From contig NZ_CP152413.1 in NCBI RefSeq assembly GCF_038967635.1, positions 248,001 through 312,000 of the forward strand: a stretch of DNA of 64,000 nt, in the 5' to 3' direction. This DNA is from Bradyrhizobium sp. B124 (GTDB lineage Bacteria > Pseudomonadota > Alphaproteobacteria > Rhizobiales > Xanthobacteraceae). Shown in pieces: positions 26,080 through 35,911 of this stretch (position 1 is the stretch's first letter; every line of letters starts with the position of its first letter). Under the pieces are notes generated by a model that worked only from the letters and a program-made list of their open reading frames with translations, was not told where the DNA came from and searched no databases. The position numbers and the translations under genes are program-made.

Positions 26080-26323
26080 TTGGCAAACCTATCGCATCTC
26101 CGTTGTTCTACGGGGAGGCCTTTTGCGCATGCAGCGGCGGCGTCCCATGCGGAAAGCCAGCATCTTCAACGACATCGCGAAAAGGCGGACGTTTACCCGT
26201 TGTTATCCCTACCAAATTCGGTAACGCGTCCTTAATGGCGTTAACGTTAGGGTTTTCCACGCGGCCCGCACTGGGCTGCGCGCCGTCCAGGACGGGCAGG
26301 TTGCGTACGCGTTGGAGTCTCCT

Positions 26324-27097
26324 ATGGATATCATGACTGGCGCCGGGCTATTGGCTGGCATCATCGTCATCGCGGTGATGATGTTCATGGGCGGCGACCT
26401 GCACATGTTCATCTCCGAACATGCCATGATCATCATCTTCGGCGGCTCGATCGCGGCGACGATGATCCGCTTTCCACTCGGCGTGATGCTGCACGGGCTG
26501 CCGCTCGGCGCCAAGTTTGCCTTCACCATGAGCCGGCTGTCGGCCCGCGACCTCGTCGACGAGCTCGCCCGCATCGCCGAGATCGCCCGCAAGCAGGGCC
26601 CGGTCGGCCTGGAGAAGGTCGAGACCGACGAGCCGTTCCTTGCCAAGGGCATCCGCTACGTCGCCGACGGCTACGACCTCGAATTCATCCGCGACAACAT
26701 GGAGCGCGACCGCGACAATTTCCTGATGCACCTCGACGAGGGCAGCAAGATCTATCGCGCGATCGGCGACTGCGCGCCGGCCTTCGGCATGATCGGCACG
26801 CTGATCGGCATGGTGCAGATGTTCGCCAACATGACCGACCCTTCCAAGCTCGGCCCGTTCATGGCGACCGCGCTGCTCGCCACGCTGTACGGCGCGCTGG
26901 TGGCCAACCTGTTCTGTCTTCCGATCGCCGACAAGCTGCACGGCAAGCTGCTCGACGAGGAGACCAACCGCACGCTGATCATCGACGGCATCCTGATGAT
27001 CCGCGATTCCAAGAGCCCGGCGCTGGTGCGCGAGATGCTGCTGGCCTATCTGCCGGAGAAGCATCGCAACGAGGAGGGTGAGCCGGTTCCGGCCTGA
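26324..27097 (+). CDS. MotA/TolQ/ExbB-type flagellar motor stator protein
   Basis: A 257-aa protein of the PomA/MotA size class with four hydrophobic segments (about residues 1-20, 28-50, 150-172 and 184-206). The conserved ACAPAFGMIGTLIGMVQMF-like stretch (here CAPAFGMIGTLIGMV) before helix 3 forms the ion path with MotB. It is a stator subunit that couples ion flow to flagellar rotation. ATG 26324 is preceded by GGAG. The MotB gene follows after 32 bp. No other flagellar gene lies in the window, so this pair is detached. Confidence 0.87.
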   Translation: MDIMTGAGLLAGIIVIAVMMFMGGDLHMFISEHAMIIIFGGSIAATMIRFPLGVMLHGLPLGAKFAFTMSRLSARDLVDELARIAEIARKQGPVGLEKVETDEPFLAKGIRYVADGYDLEFIRDNMERDRDNFLMHLDEGSKIYRAIGDCAPAFGMIGTLIGMVQMFANMTDPSKLGPFMATALLATLYGALVANLFCLPIADKLHGKLLDEETNRTLIIDGILMIRDSKSPALVREMLLAYLPEKHRNEEGEPVPA

Positions 27098-27129
27098 CGG
27101 CCCCGACTGGCGCTCCCGGGACAGCAGCG

Positions 27130-27960
27130 ATGGCCAAGAAAAAGCGCGGCGACGCCCATACCGGAGGTCACGGCTGGTTCGTGACCTTCGCCGACCTGAT
27201 GGGCCTGATGATGAGCTTCTTCGTGATGCTCGTCGCGTTCTCCACCATGGACAACAACAAGCTGAAGATCGTCGCCGGCTCGATGCGCGACGCCTTCGGC
27301 GTGCAGACCAATGTGCGCTATTCCGGCATCGTCGAGTCCGATGGCCTGCCGACCCGGCCGAAGCTCAAGAATGTCGAGCACATCTCGCCGGAAGAGTCCT
27401 CCGCCAATCCGACGCCGGACGAAAAGGAACGCAGCCAGATCAACGGCGCGCGGCTGAAGATCGACCGCGAATTTGCGCTCGCCTCCGCCTCGCTGCGGCA
27501 GGCGCTGCAGGACATGCCGGAGCTGACCGAGATTTCCAAGAACATCATGTTCGAGGAGACCAAGGAGGGGCTCAACCTCGAGATCGTCGACCAGGACGGC
27601 CGCTCGATGTTCGCCGACGGCTCCAGGGAGCCGTATGAGCGCACCCGCCGGCTGATCCAGAAGCTCGCCGCGCCGCTGAAGGCGACGCCGCTGCGGATCG
27701 CGATCGTGGGGCATACGGCCGCAGGCTTCGTGCCGGCGCGCAGCGATTACGACGCCTTCGACCTGTCCGCGGACCGCGCCAATGCGGTGCGGCAGATACT
27801 GGAGCGGGAAGGGCTGCCGCCGTCCCACATCTTCGCGGTTTCCGGCAAGGCGGACGGCCAGCCGCTGTTTCCCGACGATCCGACGCTGCCGGCGAACCGT
27901 CGCGTGACCATCACGTTGATGCGGGAAAATCCGCCATTGCCGCCGGATCTGAAGCCGTAG
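27130..27960 (+). CDS. MotB-type stator protein with OmpA domain
   Basis: A 276-aa protein: short cytoplasmic N-terminus, a single membrane helix with the ion-binding Asp22 in [16 protein letters not shown], then a periplasmic linker and a C-terminal OmpA-like peptidoglycan-binding domain (about residues 155-270, ending in [10 protein letters not shown]). It anchors the MotA-type partner encoded just upstream to the cell wall. The linker region (about residues 50-150) is longer and more charged than in E. coli MotB. It completes a stator pair; which flagellum or ion it serves is not shown. Confidence 0.88.
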   Translation: MAKKKRGDAHTGGHGWFVTFADLMGLMMSFFVMLVAFSTMDNNKLKIVAGSMRDAFGVQTNVRYSGIVESDGLPTRPKLKNVEHISPEESSANPTPDEKERSQINGARLKIDREFALASASLRQALQDMPELTEISKNIMFEETKEGLNLEIVDQDGRSMFADGSREPYERTRRLIQKLAAPLKATPLRIAIVGHTAAGFVPARSDYDAFDLSADRANAVRQILEREGLPPSHIFAVSGKADGQPLFPDDPTLPANRRVTITLMRENPPLPPDLKP

Positions 27961-28072
27961 CTCCGGGTTACCATGCTACCGTCGCTCGCCGTGCTGCTTG
28001 GTTGACAGGCGAGGCGGAAGCGTCGATAGCCGCGCGGATCAAAATCAACCGATCGAGCGTTCCAACCTCGCT

Positions 28073-29995
28073 ATGGCTGTCAGCGTCTCATCCACCGAAG
28101 CTCAGGAGACCCAAGGCACGGGGCAAGGCAGGGGCCAAGGCACCTCCGGCTTCTGGGCCCTGACACTGGGCAGCATCGGGGTGGTGTTCGGCGATATCGG
28201 AACTTCGCCGCTCTACGCATTCCGCGAGGCGGTCGGCGGCGCCGCGCACGGCCAGCCGGTGACCCGCATCATGGTGCTCGGCGTGCTCAGCCTGATCCTG
28301 TGGGCGCTGTTCACCGTCGTCACCGCCAAATACGTCCTGCTGCTGCTGCGCGCCGATAATAACGGCGAGGGCGGCACGCTGTCGCTGATGGCGCTCGGCC
28401 AGCGCGCGATCGGACGGCGCAGCTGGCCGCTGCTCGCGCTCGGCGTGGTCGGCGCCTCGATGTTCATCGGCGATTCCATGATCACGCCGGCGATCTCGGT
28501 GCTGTCGGCGGTCGAAGGCCTCAAGCTCGCCACGCCGCATCTCGAGCACTATGTGGTGCCGCTGACGATCCTGATCCTCGTGCTGCTGTTCTCGGTGCAG
28601 CGCACCGGCACCGCGCGCGTCGCCTCCGCCTTCGGGCCGGTGATGGTGGTGTGGTTCGCCTCGCTCGCGGTCATGGGGGTGGTCCACATCATGGACGATC
28701 CGTCGGTGCTGGCGGCGATCAATCCGTATTACGCGATCCAGTTCCTGCTGACCCACGGCACCGTTGGCTTGGTGACCTTGGGCGCTGTGTTTCTCGCGGT
28801 GACCGGCGGCGAGGCGCTCTATGCGGATCTCGGGCATTTCGGCCGCAAGCCGATCCAGTCCGGCTGGCTGTTCTTCGTGCTGCCGTCGCTGCTGCTGAAT
28901 TATTTCGGGCAGGGCGCGCTGGTGCTGTCCGATCCGGCCGCGATCGAGAACTCGTTCTATCGCATGGTGCCGGAGGTGCTGCTGCTGCCGCTGATCGGGC
29001 TCGCCACCGCTGCCACCGTGATCGCGAGCCAGGCCGTCATTACCGGCGCCTATTCGCTGATCAGCCAGGCGGTGCAGCTCGGGCTCTTGCCGCGCTTCGA
29101 GGTCCGTTACACCTCGGAGACCCATGCCGGCCAGATCTACCTGCCGCGGGTCAACCGGCTGCTGCTGATCGGCGTGCTGCTGCTGGTGCTGCTGTTCCGC
29201 ACCTCGAGCGGGCTCGCCTCGGCCTACGGCATTGCCGTCTCCACCACCATGGTCGCTGATGGCATCATGGGCTTCATCGTGATCTGGAAGCTGTGGAACT
29301 GGCGCGTGGCGTCGGCCGCCGCCTTGATCCTGCCGTTCGTGATCGTCGACATGACCTTCTTCAGCGCCAATCTCTTGAAGCTGTTCGAGGGCGCGTGGGT
29401 GCCGCTGCTGTTCGGCGTCGTGATGGCGACGATGATCTGGACCTGGCGTCGCGGCGCTGCGATCCTGATTGCCAAGACCCGCCGCATCGAGGTGCCGCTG
29501 CGCGACCTGATCCACAGCCTGGAGAAGCGGCCGCCGCATTTCGTCAAGGGCACCGCGGTGTTCCTGACCAGCGACCCGAGCTTCGTGCCGACCGCGCTCT
29601 TACACAATCTCAAGCACAACAAGGTGCTGCACGAGCACAATGTGATCCTGACCATCGAGACCGCACCGACACCGCGCGTCGACCTGTCGGAGCGCGTCAC
29701 CATGGAGAAGGTCAGCGACAAGTTCACCGCGGTGCGGCTGCGCTTCGGCTACATGGAATCGCCGAACGTGCCGAAGGCGCTCGCGGTCGCGCGCAAGCTC
29801 GGCTGGCAGTTCGACATCATGTCGACCTCCTTCTTCGTGTCGCGCCGGTCGCTGAAGCCGTCCGCCCAGTCCGGGATGCCGCAGTGGCAGGACCACCTGT
29901 TCATCGCGATGAGCCGGTCCGCCAACGACGCCACCGACTATTTCCAGATCCCGACCGGCCGGGTGGTTGAAGTGGGTACCCAGGTAACTATTTGA
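28073..29995 (+). CDS. kup: Kup-type potassium uptake protein (first copy)
   Basis: A 640-aa low-affinity K+/H+ symporter with about twelve membrane helices and a C-terminal cytoplasmic domain. The family entry motif [19 protein letters not shown] (residues 35-53) and [17 protein letters not shown] are clear. The C-terminal stretch [17 protein letters not shown] is also diagnostic. I chose ATG 28073; TTG-started extensions add an unlikely leader. A second copy follows 154 bp downstream in the same direction, and the two are very similar throughout. Confidence 0.93.
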   Translation: MAVSVSSTEAQETQGTGQGRGQGTSGFWALTLGSIGVVFGDIGTSPLYAFREAVGGAAHGQPVTRIMVLGVLSLILWALFTVVTAKYVLLLLRADNNGEGGTLSLMALGQRAIGRRSWPLLALGVVGASMFIGDSMITPAISVLSAVEGLKLATPHLEHYVVPLTILILVLLFSVQRTGTARVASAFGPVMVVWFASLAVMGVVHIMDDPSVLAAINPYYAIQFLLTHGTVGLVTLGAVFLAVTGGEALYADLGHFGRKPIQSGWLFFVLPSLLLNYFGQGALVLSDPAAIENSFYRMVPEVLLLPLIGLATAATVIASQAVITGAYSLISQAVQLGLLPRFEVRYTSETHAGQIYLPRVNRLLLIGVLLLVLLFRTSSGLASAYGIAVSTTMVADGIMGFIVIWKLWNWRVASAAALILPFVIVDMTFFSANLLKLFEGAWVPLLFGVVMATMIWTWRRGAAILIAKTRRIEVPLRDLIHSLEKRPPHFVKGTAVFLTSDPSFVPTALLHNLKHNKVLHEHNVILTIETAPTPRVDLSERVTMEKVSDKFTAVRLRFGYMESPNVPKALAVARKLGWQFDIMSTSFFVSRRSLKPSAQSGMPQWQDHLFIAMSRSANDATDYFQIPTGRVVEVGTQVTI

Positions 29996-30149
29996 TGCGG
30001 CAACGGATTCTACAGTTGAAAAGCCGTGATCTATGCGTGATATGCATGGCGGAGGCCTGAATCCGGGCTAACCTATGCATTCCTGCCGGGAGTATAGGCC
30101 TGCGACCCGGCATTGTGCGGTGCGGCAGAAGACAGAGGCGCAGCTTCCC

Positions 30150-32075
30150 ATGTCATCCGAGAGTGCGATCACCGCGGCGGAAATGCCCGCGGCAAACGGC
30201 CATGGCGAGGCGCATTCAACCGCCACCTTCAAGGCGCTGATGCTCGGCAGCATCGGTGTCGTCTATGGGGACATCGGCACCAGCCCGCTGTATGCGCTGC
30301 GCGAAGCCGTCGTCGCGGCTGCCGGCGGCGAGGGCGCCGTGACGGCGCATGCGGTGCTCGGCGTGCTCTCGCTGATCCTGTGGGCGTTGATCGTGGTCGT
30401 GACGCTCAAATATGTCGTGATCCTGCTGCGTGCCGACAACAATGGCGAGGGCGGGACGCTGGCGCTGATGGCGCTGGCGCAGCGCGCAGTCACCAAGGGC
30501 GGAGCCGCGATCGTGCTGCTCGGCATCATCAGCGGCGCGCTGTTCTATGGCGACGCCGTCATCACGCCGGCGCTGTCGGTGTTGTCGGCCATCGAGGGCA
30601 TCAAGCTCGTCACCTCGACATTCGATCCCTATGTCGTCCCGCTCACGGTGGTGATCCTGGTCGTCCTGTTCGCGGTGCAGTCGCGCGGCACCGCGCGCGT
30701 CGCCGCGTTCTTCGGCCCGGTGATGTGCGTGTGGTTCGCCGTGATCGCGATCGCGGCGCTGCCGCAGATCGTGCGGCACCCCGAGGTGCTGTACGCGTTC
30801 AACCCGATCCTTGCGGTGTCGTTCATGCTGCATCACGGCGTGATCGGCTTCATCACGCTCGGTGCGGTCTTCCTCGCGGTGACCGGCGCGGAGGCGCTCT
30901 ATGCCGACCTCGGTCACTTCGGCAAACGCCCGATCCAGACCGCGTGGCTGTTCATCGTGCTGCCGTCGCTGGCGCTGAACTATCTCGGGCAGGGCGCGCT
31001 TCTGATCGGCGATCCCAAGGGCATCGAGAACCCCTTCTTCCTGATGTTCCCTGAATGGGCGCTGATCCCGATGGTCGCGCTTGCGACCATGGCGACCGTG
31101 ATCGCGAGCCAGGCCGTCATCACCGGCGCCTACTCGCTGACCCGGCAGGCGATCCAGCTCGGCCTGATGCCGCGGTTCGAAATCCGCCACACGTCGGAGG
31201 CGCATTCCGGCCAGATCTACATGCCGCGCATCAACCGGTTGCTGTTCATCGCGGTCATTGTGCTGGTGTTGATGTTCCGCTCGTCGAGCGCGCTGGCCTC
31301 GGCCTACGGCATCTCCGTGACCGGCACCATGGTGGTGACGGCGATGATGGGCTTCGTGGTGATCTGGAAGGTCTGGCGCTGGTCGCCGATCGCCGCCGCG
31401 GCGTTGGTCGCGCCGTTCCTGTTCCTGGACGTCACGTTCCTGGCCGCCAATCTCCTCAAGGTGTTCGAGGGCGGCTGGGTGCCGCTTGCGCTCGGCGGGG
31501 TCATGATCGTGGTGATGTACACTTGGCGGCGCGGCAGCCGGCTGTTGTTCGAGAAGTCACGCAAGCTGGAATTCCCGCTTGCCGATCTCGTCGCGATGCT
31601 GGAGAAGCGGCCGCCGCAGCGCGTCTCCGGGACGGCTGTGTTCCTGACCAGCGATCCCGTCAGCGCGCCGACCGCGCTAATGCACAGCCTCAAGCACTAC
31701 AAGGTGCTGCACGAGAAGAACGTCATCCTCACCATCGAGACGGCGCCGACGCCGCGCATCGATCCGTCCGAACGGGTGCGGATGGAGCAGCTGACCGAGA
31801 CCTTCTCCAAGGTGACGCTGAAGTTCGGCTTCATGGAGCAGCCGAACGTGCCGAAGACGCTGGCGATCGCCCGCAAGCTCGGCTGGCAGTTCGACATCAT
31901 GTCGACCTCGTTCTTCCTGTCCCGCCGTGCGCTGAAGCCGGCGGCGCATTCGGGCATGCCGAGCTGGCAGGACCATCTGTTCATCGCACTGAGCCGCTCC
32001 TCGAACGATGCCACTGACTATTTCCAGATTCCGACCGGCCGGGTGGTCGAGGTCGGCACGCAAGTCACGATCTAG
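30150..32075 (+). CDS. kup: Kup-type potassium uptake protein (second copy)
   Basis: A 641-aa paralogue of the preceding gene. [19 protein letters not shown] is shared almost exactly, and the C-terminus ([19 protein letters not shown]) is identical over many residues. Clear differences lie in the N-terminus and in the loop around [10 protein letters not shown]. The intervening 154 bp hold no repeat. A tandem duplication is the simple explanation; the copies may differ in affinity or pH range. ATG 30150 starts MSSESA; an in-frame upstream Met at 30075 would add a Cys/Arg-rich leader that I do not trust. Confidence 0.93.
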   Translation: MSSESAITAAEMPAANGHGEAHSTATFKALMLGSIGVVYGDIGTSPLYALREAVVAAAGGEGAVTAHAVLGVLSLILWALIVVVTLKYVVILLRADNNGEGGTLALMALAQRAVTKGGAAIVLLGIISGALFYGDAVITPALSVLSAIEGIKLVTSTFDPYVVPLTVVILVVLFAVQSRGTARVAAFFGPVMCVWFAVIAIAALPQIVRHPEVLYAFNPILAVSFMLHHGVIGFITLGAVFLAVTGAEALYADLGHFGKRPIQTAWLFIVLPSLALNYLGQGALLIGDPKGIENPFFLMFPEWALIPMVALATMATVIASQAVITGAYSLTRQAIQLGLMPRFEIRHTSEAHSGQIYMPRINRLLFIAVIVLVLMFRSSSALASAYGISVTGTMVVTAMMGFVVIWKVWRWSPIAAAALVAPFLFLDVTFLAANLLKVFEGGWVPLALGGVMIVVMYTWRRGSRLLFEKSRKLEFPLADLVAMLEKRPPQRVSGTAVFLTSDPVSAPTALMHSLKHYKVLHEKNVILTIETAPTPRIDPSERVRMEQLTETFSKVTLKFGFMEQPNVPKTLAIARKLGWQFDIMSTSFFLSRRALKPAAHSGMPSWQDHLFIALSRSSNDATDYFQIPTGRVVEVGTQVTI

Positions 32076-32212
32076 GGGCCGCGACCCAGCGTTTCCGCGC
32101 GGCATCTAACCCGTTTCGGGTGCTTGATTTTCTCCGCGCGAGAGGCGACTTTGCGGCCCGGACCGGCGAGCCGCGCGACGCTCGCCCAAGCAGATGTCGG
32201 GAGGATATTTCC

Positions 32213-32542
32213 GTGGCGGACCACAAGGTGGAAGATTTGTTTCCGGATGAGGTGTCGAAGGGCATAGCGGAAGGCCGCTATCTCCTGGTCGACGTGCGCG
32301 AGCCCAATGAGGTCGCCGTCGAGGCCTATCCCGATGGCGTCGTGGTGCCGCTGTCGACGTTCGATCCCGCGGCGATTCCCGATCCGCAGGGCAAGCAGGT
32401 GGTGTTCGCCTGCCGCTCCGGCAAGCGCTCGGTGACGGCTTCGCTGGCGGCTCAGGCCGCGGGCCTGCCCTACGACAAGCATTTGGCGGGCGGCATCATC
32501 GGCTGGAAGGCGGCAGGACTGCCCACCAAGACCGGCGGCTGA
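32213..32542 (+). CDS. Single-domain rhodanese-like protein
   Basis: A 109-aa rhodanese (sulfurtransferase) domain. The active-site loop is CRSGKRS with the persulfide-forming Cys67, and LLVDVREPNE is the conserved substrate-side motif. Its role is sulfur transfer or thiol detoxification in the cytoplasm. The GTG at 32213 follows GGGAGGA, a strong ribosome site; a longer frame from 32120 would add a leader without protein character. The aminotransferase gene begins 8 bp after its stop, so the two probably share a transcript. Confidence 0.88.
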   Translation: MADHKVEDLFPDEVSKGIAEGRYLLVDVREPNEVAVEAYPDGVVVPLSTFDPAAIPDPQGKQVVFACRSGKRSVTASLAAQAAGLPYDKHLAGGIIGWKAAGLPTKTGG

Positions 32543-32550
32543 TCGCTGAC

Positions 32551-33720
32551 ATGACCTCCATGAACAAGGTCTTCGCGGACCTTCCCGTCACCATCTTCGA
32601 GGCGATGTCGCAGGCTGCGCGCGACAACAACGCCATCAATCTCGGCCAAGGCTTTCCCGACGATCCCGGACCGGAGGACATCCGCCGCGCCGCCGCGGAC
32701 GCGTCCATCAACGGCTACAACCAATATCCGTCGATGATGGGCATTCCGGAACTCCGTCAGGCGATCGCATCGCATTACGGCCACTGGCACGGGCTCAAGC
32801 TCGATCCGATGACCGAGGTGATGGTCACCTCCGGCGGTACCGAGGCGCTGACCTCTTCGATCCTCTCCGTGGTCGAGCCGGGCGACGAGGTGGTTTGCTT
32901 CCAGCCGGTCTATGATTCCTATCTGCCGATCATCCGCCAGGCCGGCGGCATTCCGCGGTTGCTGCGGCTCGAACCGCCGGCGTGGCGGCTGAACGAGGAG
33001 ATGCTGCGCAGCGTCTTCAACCACAAGACCAAGGCGGTGCTGTTCAACAATCCGCTCAACCCGGCGGCGGTGGTCTATCCGCGCGGGGACCTCGAACTGC
33101 TGGCGCGGTACTGCCAGGAGTTCGACGTGGTCGCGATCTGCGACGAGGTCTGGGAGCACGTCGTGTTCGACGGCCGCGAGCACATCCCGCTGATCACGAT
33201 CCCGGGCATGCGCGACCGCACCATCAAGGTCGGCAGCGCCGGCAAGATCTTCTCGCTGACCGGATGGAAGATCGGCTTCGTCTGCGCCGCGCCGCCGCTG
33301 CTGCGCGTCGCTGCCAAGGTGCACCAGTTCCTCACCTTCACGACGGCGCCCAATCTGCAGGCGGCCGTCGCGTACGGCCTCAGCAAGCCGGACGATTATT
33401 TCCTCGACATGCGCAAGGACATGGCGCGTAGCCGCGACCGCCTCACCAAGGGGCTCGAGAGCATCGGCTTTCCGGTGCTTAAGTCGCAGGGGACTTACTT
33501 TCTCACCGTCGATCTGTCGCCGCTTGGTTTGAATGAGACCGACGCGGAGTTCTGCTGGCGAATTGTGCAGGATTACAAGGTCGCGGCTATTCCAGTGTCG
33601 GCGTTTTACGAGCAGGATGCGGTGACGTCGGTCGTGCGTTTCTGTTTCGCCAAGAAGGACGCGACGCTCGACACCGCGCTGGAGCGGTTGTCCGACGCCG
33701 TTCACCGCCGCAAGAGGTAG
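32551..33720 (+). CDS. PLP-dependent aminotransferase, class I (kynurenine/methionine-type)
   Basis: A 389-aa fold-type I aminotransferase. The PLP-lysine is Lys232 in SAGKIFSLTGWKIGF, and INLGQGFPDDPGPEDIRRA and NNPLNPA are the substrate and cofactor signatures typical of the KAT/GTK and methionine-aminotransferase-like (YbdL) group. It probably transaminates aromatic or sulfur amino acids. ATG 32551, 8 bp after the rhodanese; the PotF-like gene begins 6 bp after its stop, so all three may be cotranscribed. A link of sulfurtransferase and methionine-type transaminase is suggestive but unproven. Confidence 0.87.
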   Translation: MTSMNKVFADLPVTIFEAMSQAARDNNAINLGQGFPDDPGPEDIRRAAADASINGYNQYPSMMGIPELRQAIASHYGHWHGLKLDPMTEVMVTSGGTEALTSSILSVVEPGDEVVCFQPVYDSYLPIIRQAGGIPRLLRLEPPAWRLNEEMLRSVFNHKTKAVLFNNPLNPAAVVYPRGDLELLARYCQEFDVVAICDEVWEHVVFDGREHIPLITIPGMRDRTIKVGSAGKIFSLTGWKIGFVCAAPPLLRVAAKVHQFLTFTTAPNLQAAVAYGLSKPDDYFLDMRKDMARSRDRLTKGLESIGFPVLKSQGTYFLTVDLSPLGLNETDAEFCWRIVQDYKVAAIPVSAFYEQDAVTSVVRFCFAKKDATLDTALERLSDAVHRRKR

Positions 33721-33726
33721 ACCAGA

Positions 33727-34836
33727 ATGCAGAATCAGAGCCGTGGTCTCGTCAACCTTGTTGGTACGGTCGCCACGGTTCTGTTGTTCGCTGCCTCCGC
33801 CAGCGCGGAGGAGCGCACGGTCAACTTCTACAACTGGTCGAACTACATGGCGCCGGGCGTCCTCGAGGACTTCACCAAGGAAACCGGCATCAAGGTGGTC
33901 TACGACACGTTCGACGCCAACGAGACGCTGGAGACGCGGCTGCTCGCCGGCAAATCGGGCTACGACGTCGTGGTGCCGACCGGCTATTTCCTGCAACGCC
34001 AGATCACCGCGAAGGTGTTCCTCAAGCTCGACAAGTCGAAGCTGCCGAACCTTGCCAATGCGTGGCCGGTGGTGACGGGTCAGCTCGCGACCTACGATCC
34101 CGGCAACAATTACGGCGCCAACTACATGTGGGGCACCACCGGCATCGGCTACAACGTCAAGATGGCGGAGAGGATTCTCGGGCCCGACGCCAGGATCGAC
34201 AGCTGGGACATGGTGTTCAAGCCGGAGAATCTCGCCAAGTTCAAGGATTGCGGCATCCACATGCTGGATTCCGCCGACGACATCCTGCCGGCGGCGCTGA
34301 GCTATCTCGGGCTGGATCCGAACTCGACCAAGCAGCCTGACCTCGAGAGGGCCGCCGATCTCGTCATCAAGATCCGGCCCTATGTGCGCAAATTCCATTC
34401 ATCCGAATATCTCAGCGCGCTGGCCTCGGGTGAGATCTGCTTCGTGGTCGGATGGTCGGGCGACATCATGCAGGCGCGCAGCCGGGCGGCGGAAGCCAAG
34501 TCCGGCGTCGAGATCGGCTACACGATCCCGAAGGAGGGCGCGCAGATGTTCTTCGACAATCTCGCGATTCCGGCGGACGCGAAGAACGTCGCTGAAGCCT
34601 ATGAGCTGATCAACTACCTCTACCGTCCCGACATTGCAGCAAAGAACTCGAACTTCCTGTCCTACGCCAACGGCAATCTGGCGAGCCAGAAGCTGATCGA
34701 TCCGAAGATCTTCAACGACAAGAACATCTATCCCGACGAGGCGATGCAGAAGAAGTTGTTCGTGATCACGGCGCGCGATCCGGCGACGCAGCGGATCATC
34801 AATCGGCTGTGGACGCGGGTGAAGACCGGGAAGTGA
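33727..34836 (+). CDS. Polyamine ABC transporter periplasmic binding protein (PotF-like)
   Basis: A 369-aa secreted binding protein: signal peptide residues 1-27 (ending ASA), then the PotF/PotD fold with VNFYNWSNYMAPGVLEDFTKET and the ligand-facing SYDVVVPT-like stretch (GYDVVVPTGYF). Polyamines (putrescine-type) are the family substrate. The matching ATPase and permease genes are not in the window, so it is an orphan subunit using a remote transporter or acting in sensing. ATG 33727 lies 6 bp after the aminotransferase stop. A family D repeat lies directly after the gene. Confidence 0.87.
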   Translation: MQNQSRGLVNLVGTVATVLLFAASASAEERTVNFYNWSNYMAPGVLEDFTKETGIKVVYDTFDANETLETRLLAGKSGYDVVVPTGYFLQRQITAKVFLKLDKSKLPNLANAWPVVTGQLATYDPGNNYGANYMWGTTGIGYNVKMAERILGPDARIDSWDMVFKPENLAKFKDCGIHMLDSADDILPAALSYLGLDPNSTKQPDLERAADLVIKIRPYVRKFHSSEYLSALASGEICFVVGWSGDIMQARSRAAEAKSGVEIGYTIPKEGAQMFFDNLAIPADAKNVAEAYELINYLYRPDIAAKNSNFLSYANGNLASQKLIDPKIFNDKNIYPDEAMQKKLFVITARDPATQRIINRLWTRVKTGK

Positions 34837-34858
34837 CATTCTCGTCGCGGTAGCGTGC

Positions 34859-34943
34859 CGTCATTGCGAGGAGCGTCAGCGACGAAGCAATCCACGGTTC
34901 CGCAAGTGGCGAGATGGATTGCTTCGCTTCGCTGGCAATGACG
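34859..34943. repeat. Palindromic repeat, family D copy 2
   Basis: CGTCATTGCGAG and CTGGCAATGACG pair with one change; GACGAAGCAATCCA and TGGATTGCTTCGC pair inside. It is the counterpart of 16977-17069, and it lies between convergent genes. Confidence 0.85.
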
Positions 34944-34958
34944 AATGACAGTCTCCGC

Positions 34959-35894
34959 CTACCGCCAGCGCCGGTGTAGCCAGAGCCACTGATCCGGATA
35001 TTCGCGGACCCAGCCCTCGACGATGTCGGTGATCGCCTGCATCGTGCCCTGGATATCGATCTGGCCGGACGCGTCGAACACCGGCTTCACTTCCTCGGTG
35101 ACCTCGCCGCGGAAGCGGCCGTCGGGCAGGCGGATGATCCGGGTACCGTGGATCGGGCAATCGATCTGCCGGCGCAGGCGCGCCAGCAGCGGATTCGCGG
35201 TGGTCTTGCGGCCGAAGAAGGTGACGGGAACGCCGTTGGTCAAATACTGGTCGACCAGCATCGCGACGTGCTGACCGTTCTTCAGCGCCTGCGCCAGCTT
35301 GAGCGGCGCGTCGCGGCCGGCCGGGACTAGCGTGCCCAGATTGACTGCGCGGATGCGTTCGATGGCGCGGTCGGCGGCCTCGATGTTCGGGCGCCGGAAC
35401 AGGATCGTAGCATCGAGCCCATGTGCCGCCGCGGCAATCGGAGAGAGCTCCCAGTTGCCGAGATGTGCGGCAAAGAACAAGGCCGGCTTGCCGTCGTCAC
35501 GCAACTGGTCGAACAGCTGCTTGCTGCGCGCCGAGAATTCGACGCGGCCCGGCCTGTCGGGATTCCGGGGATCGTGGTCCCAGATGCGGTCGATGTGCGC
35601 GAATTCAGCGCCGATGCGTCCGAGGTTGTGCCAGACGCCGGTCAGGATCTCTTCGATCTCCTGCGGTGACTTTTCCGGGAAGGCGGCCGTGAGATTCTCG
35701 CGGCCGATGCGATCCTCACGCAGCCGGCGGCCGATGAAATGCGCGGCGCGGCCGAAGAACCGTGCGGTCTTCTCCGGATCGAAATAGCGCGTGGTGCGCA
35801 GCAGGCCGATCGTCAGCCCGCCGATCGCCGCATCGGTCACAGGCTTGGCGGCATCACGCAGATGCGCGCGGGCGCGAAGGAGCAGGCGTTTCAT
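34959..35894 (-). CDS. lpxXL: Lipid A acyltransferase, LpxXL/HtrB type
   Basis: A 311-aa inner-membrane acyltransferase of the LpxL family; the catalytic HX4E motif is HLGNWE (His144, Glu149). In the context of acpXL and dedicated FabZ/FabF it is expected to transfer the very-long-chain acyl group from AcpXL to the lipid A precursor. It follows fabF1 by 17 bp. In Rhizobium and Sinorhizobium an alcohol dehydrogenase gene usually sits before lpxXL; here there is none. The symbol is inferred from the locus. Confidence 0.85.
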   Translation of the reverse strand: MKRLLLRARAHLRDAAKPVTDAAIGGLTIGLLRTTRYFDPEKTARFFGRAAHFIGRRLREDRIGRENLTAAFPEKSPQEIEEILTGVWHNLGRIGAEFAHIDRIWDHDPRNPDRPGRVEFSARSKQLFDQLRDDGKPALFFAAHLGNWELSPIAAAAHGLDATILFRRPNIEAADRAIERIRAVNLGTLVPAGRDAPLKLAQALKNGQHVAMLVDQYLTNGVPVTFFGRKTTANPLLARLRRQIDCPIHGTRIIRLPDGRFRGEVTEEVKPVFDASGQIDIQGTMQAITDIVEGWVREYPDQWLWLHRRWR

Positions 35895-35911
35895 CTGATG
35901 AGGCGAGGGCG

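Noticed and set aside
26210..26260. CtrA-type binding site upstream of the MotA gene
   Set aside because: TTAATGGCGTTAACG has the two TTAA words, but the spacing is five, not the seven of the CtrA consensus.
28088..29539. Long open frame antisense to the first kup gene
   Set aside because: It is opposite a well-conserved transporter; its composition (many His, Gln, Arg) is that of a GC-rich antisense shadow, not a protein.
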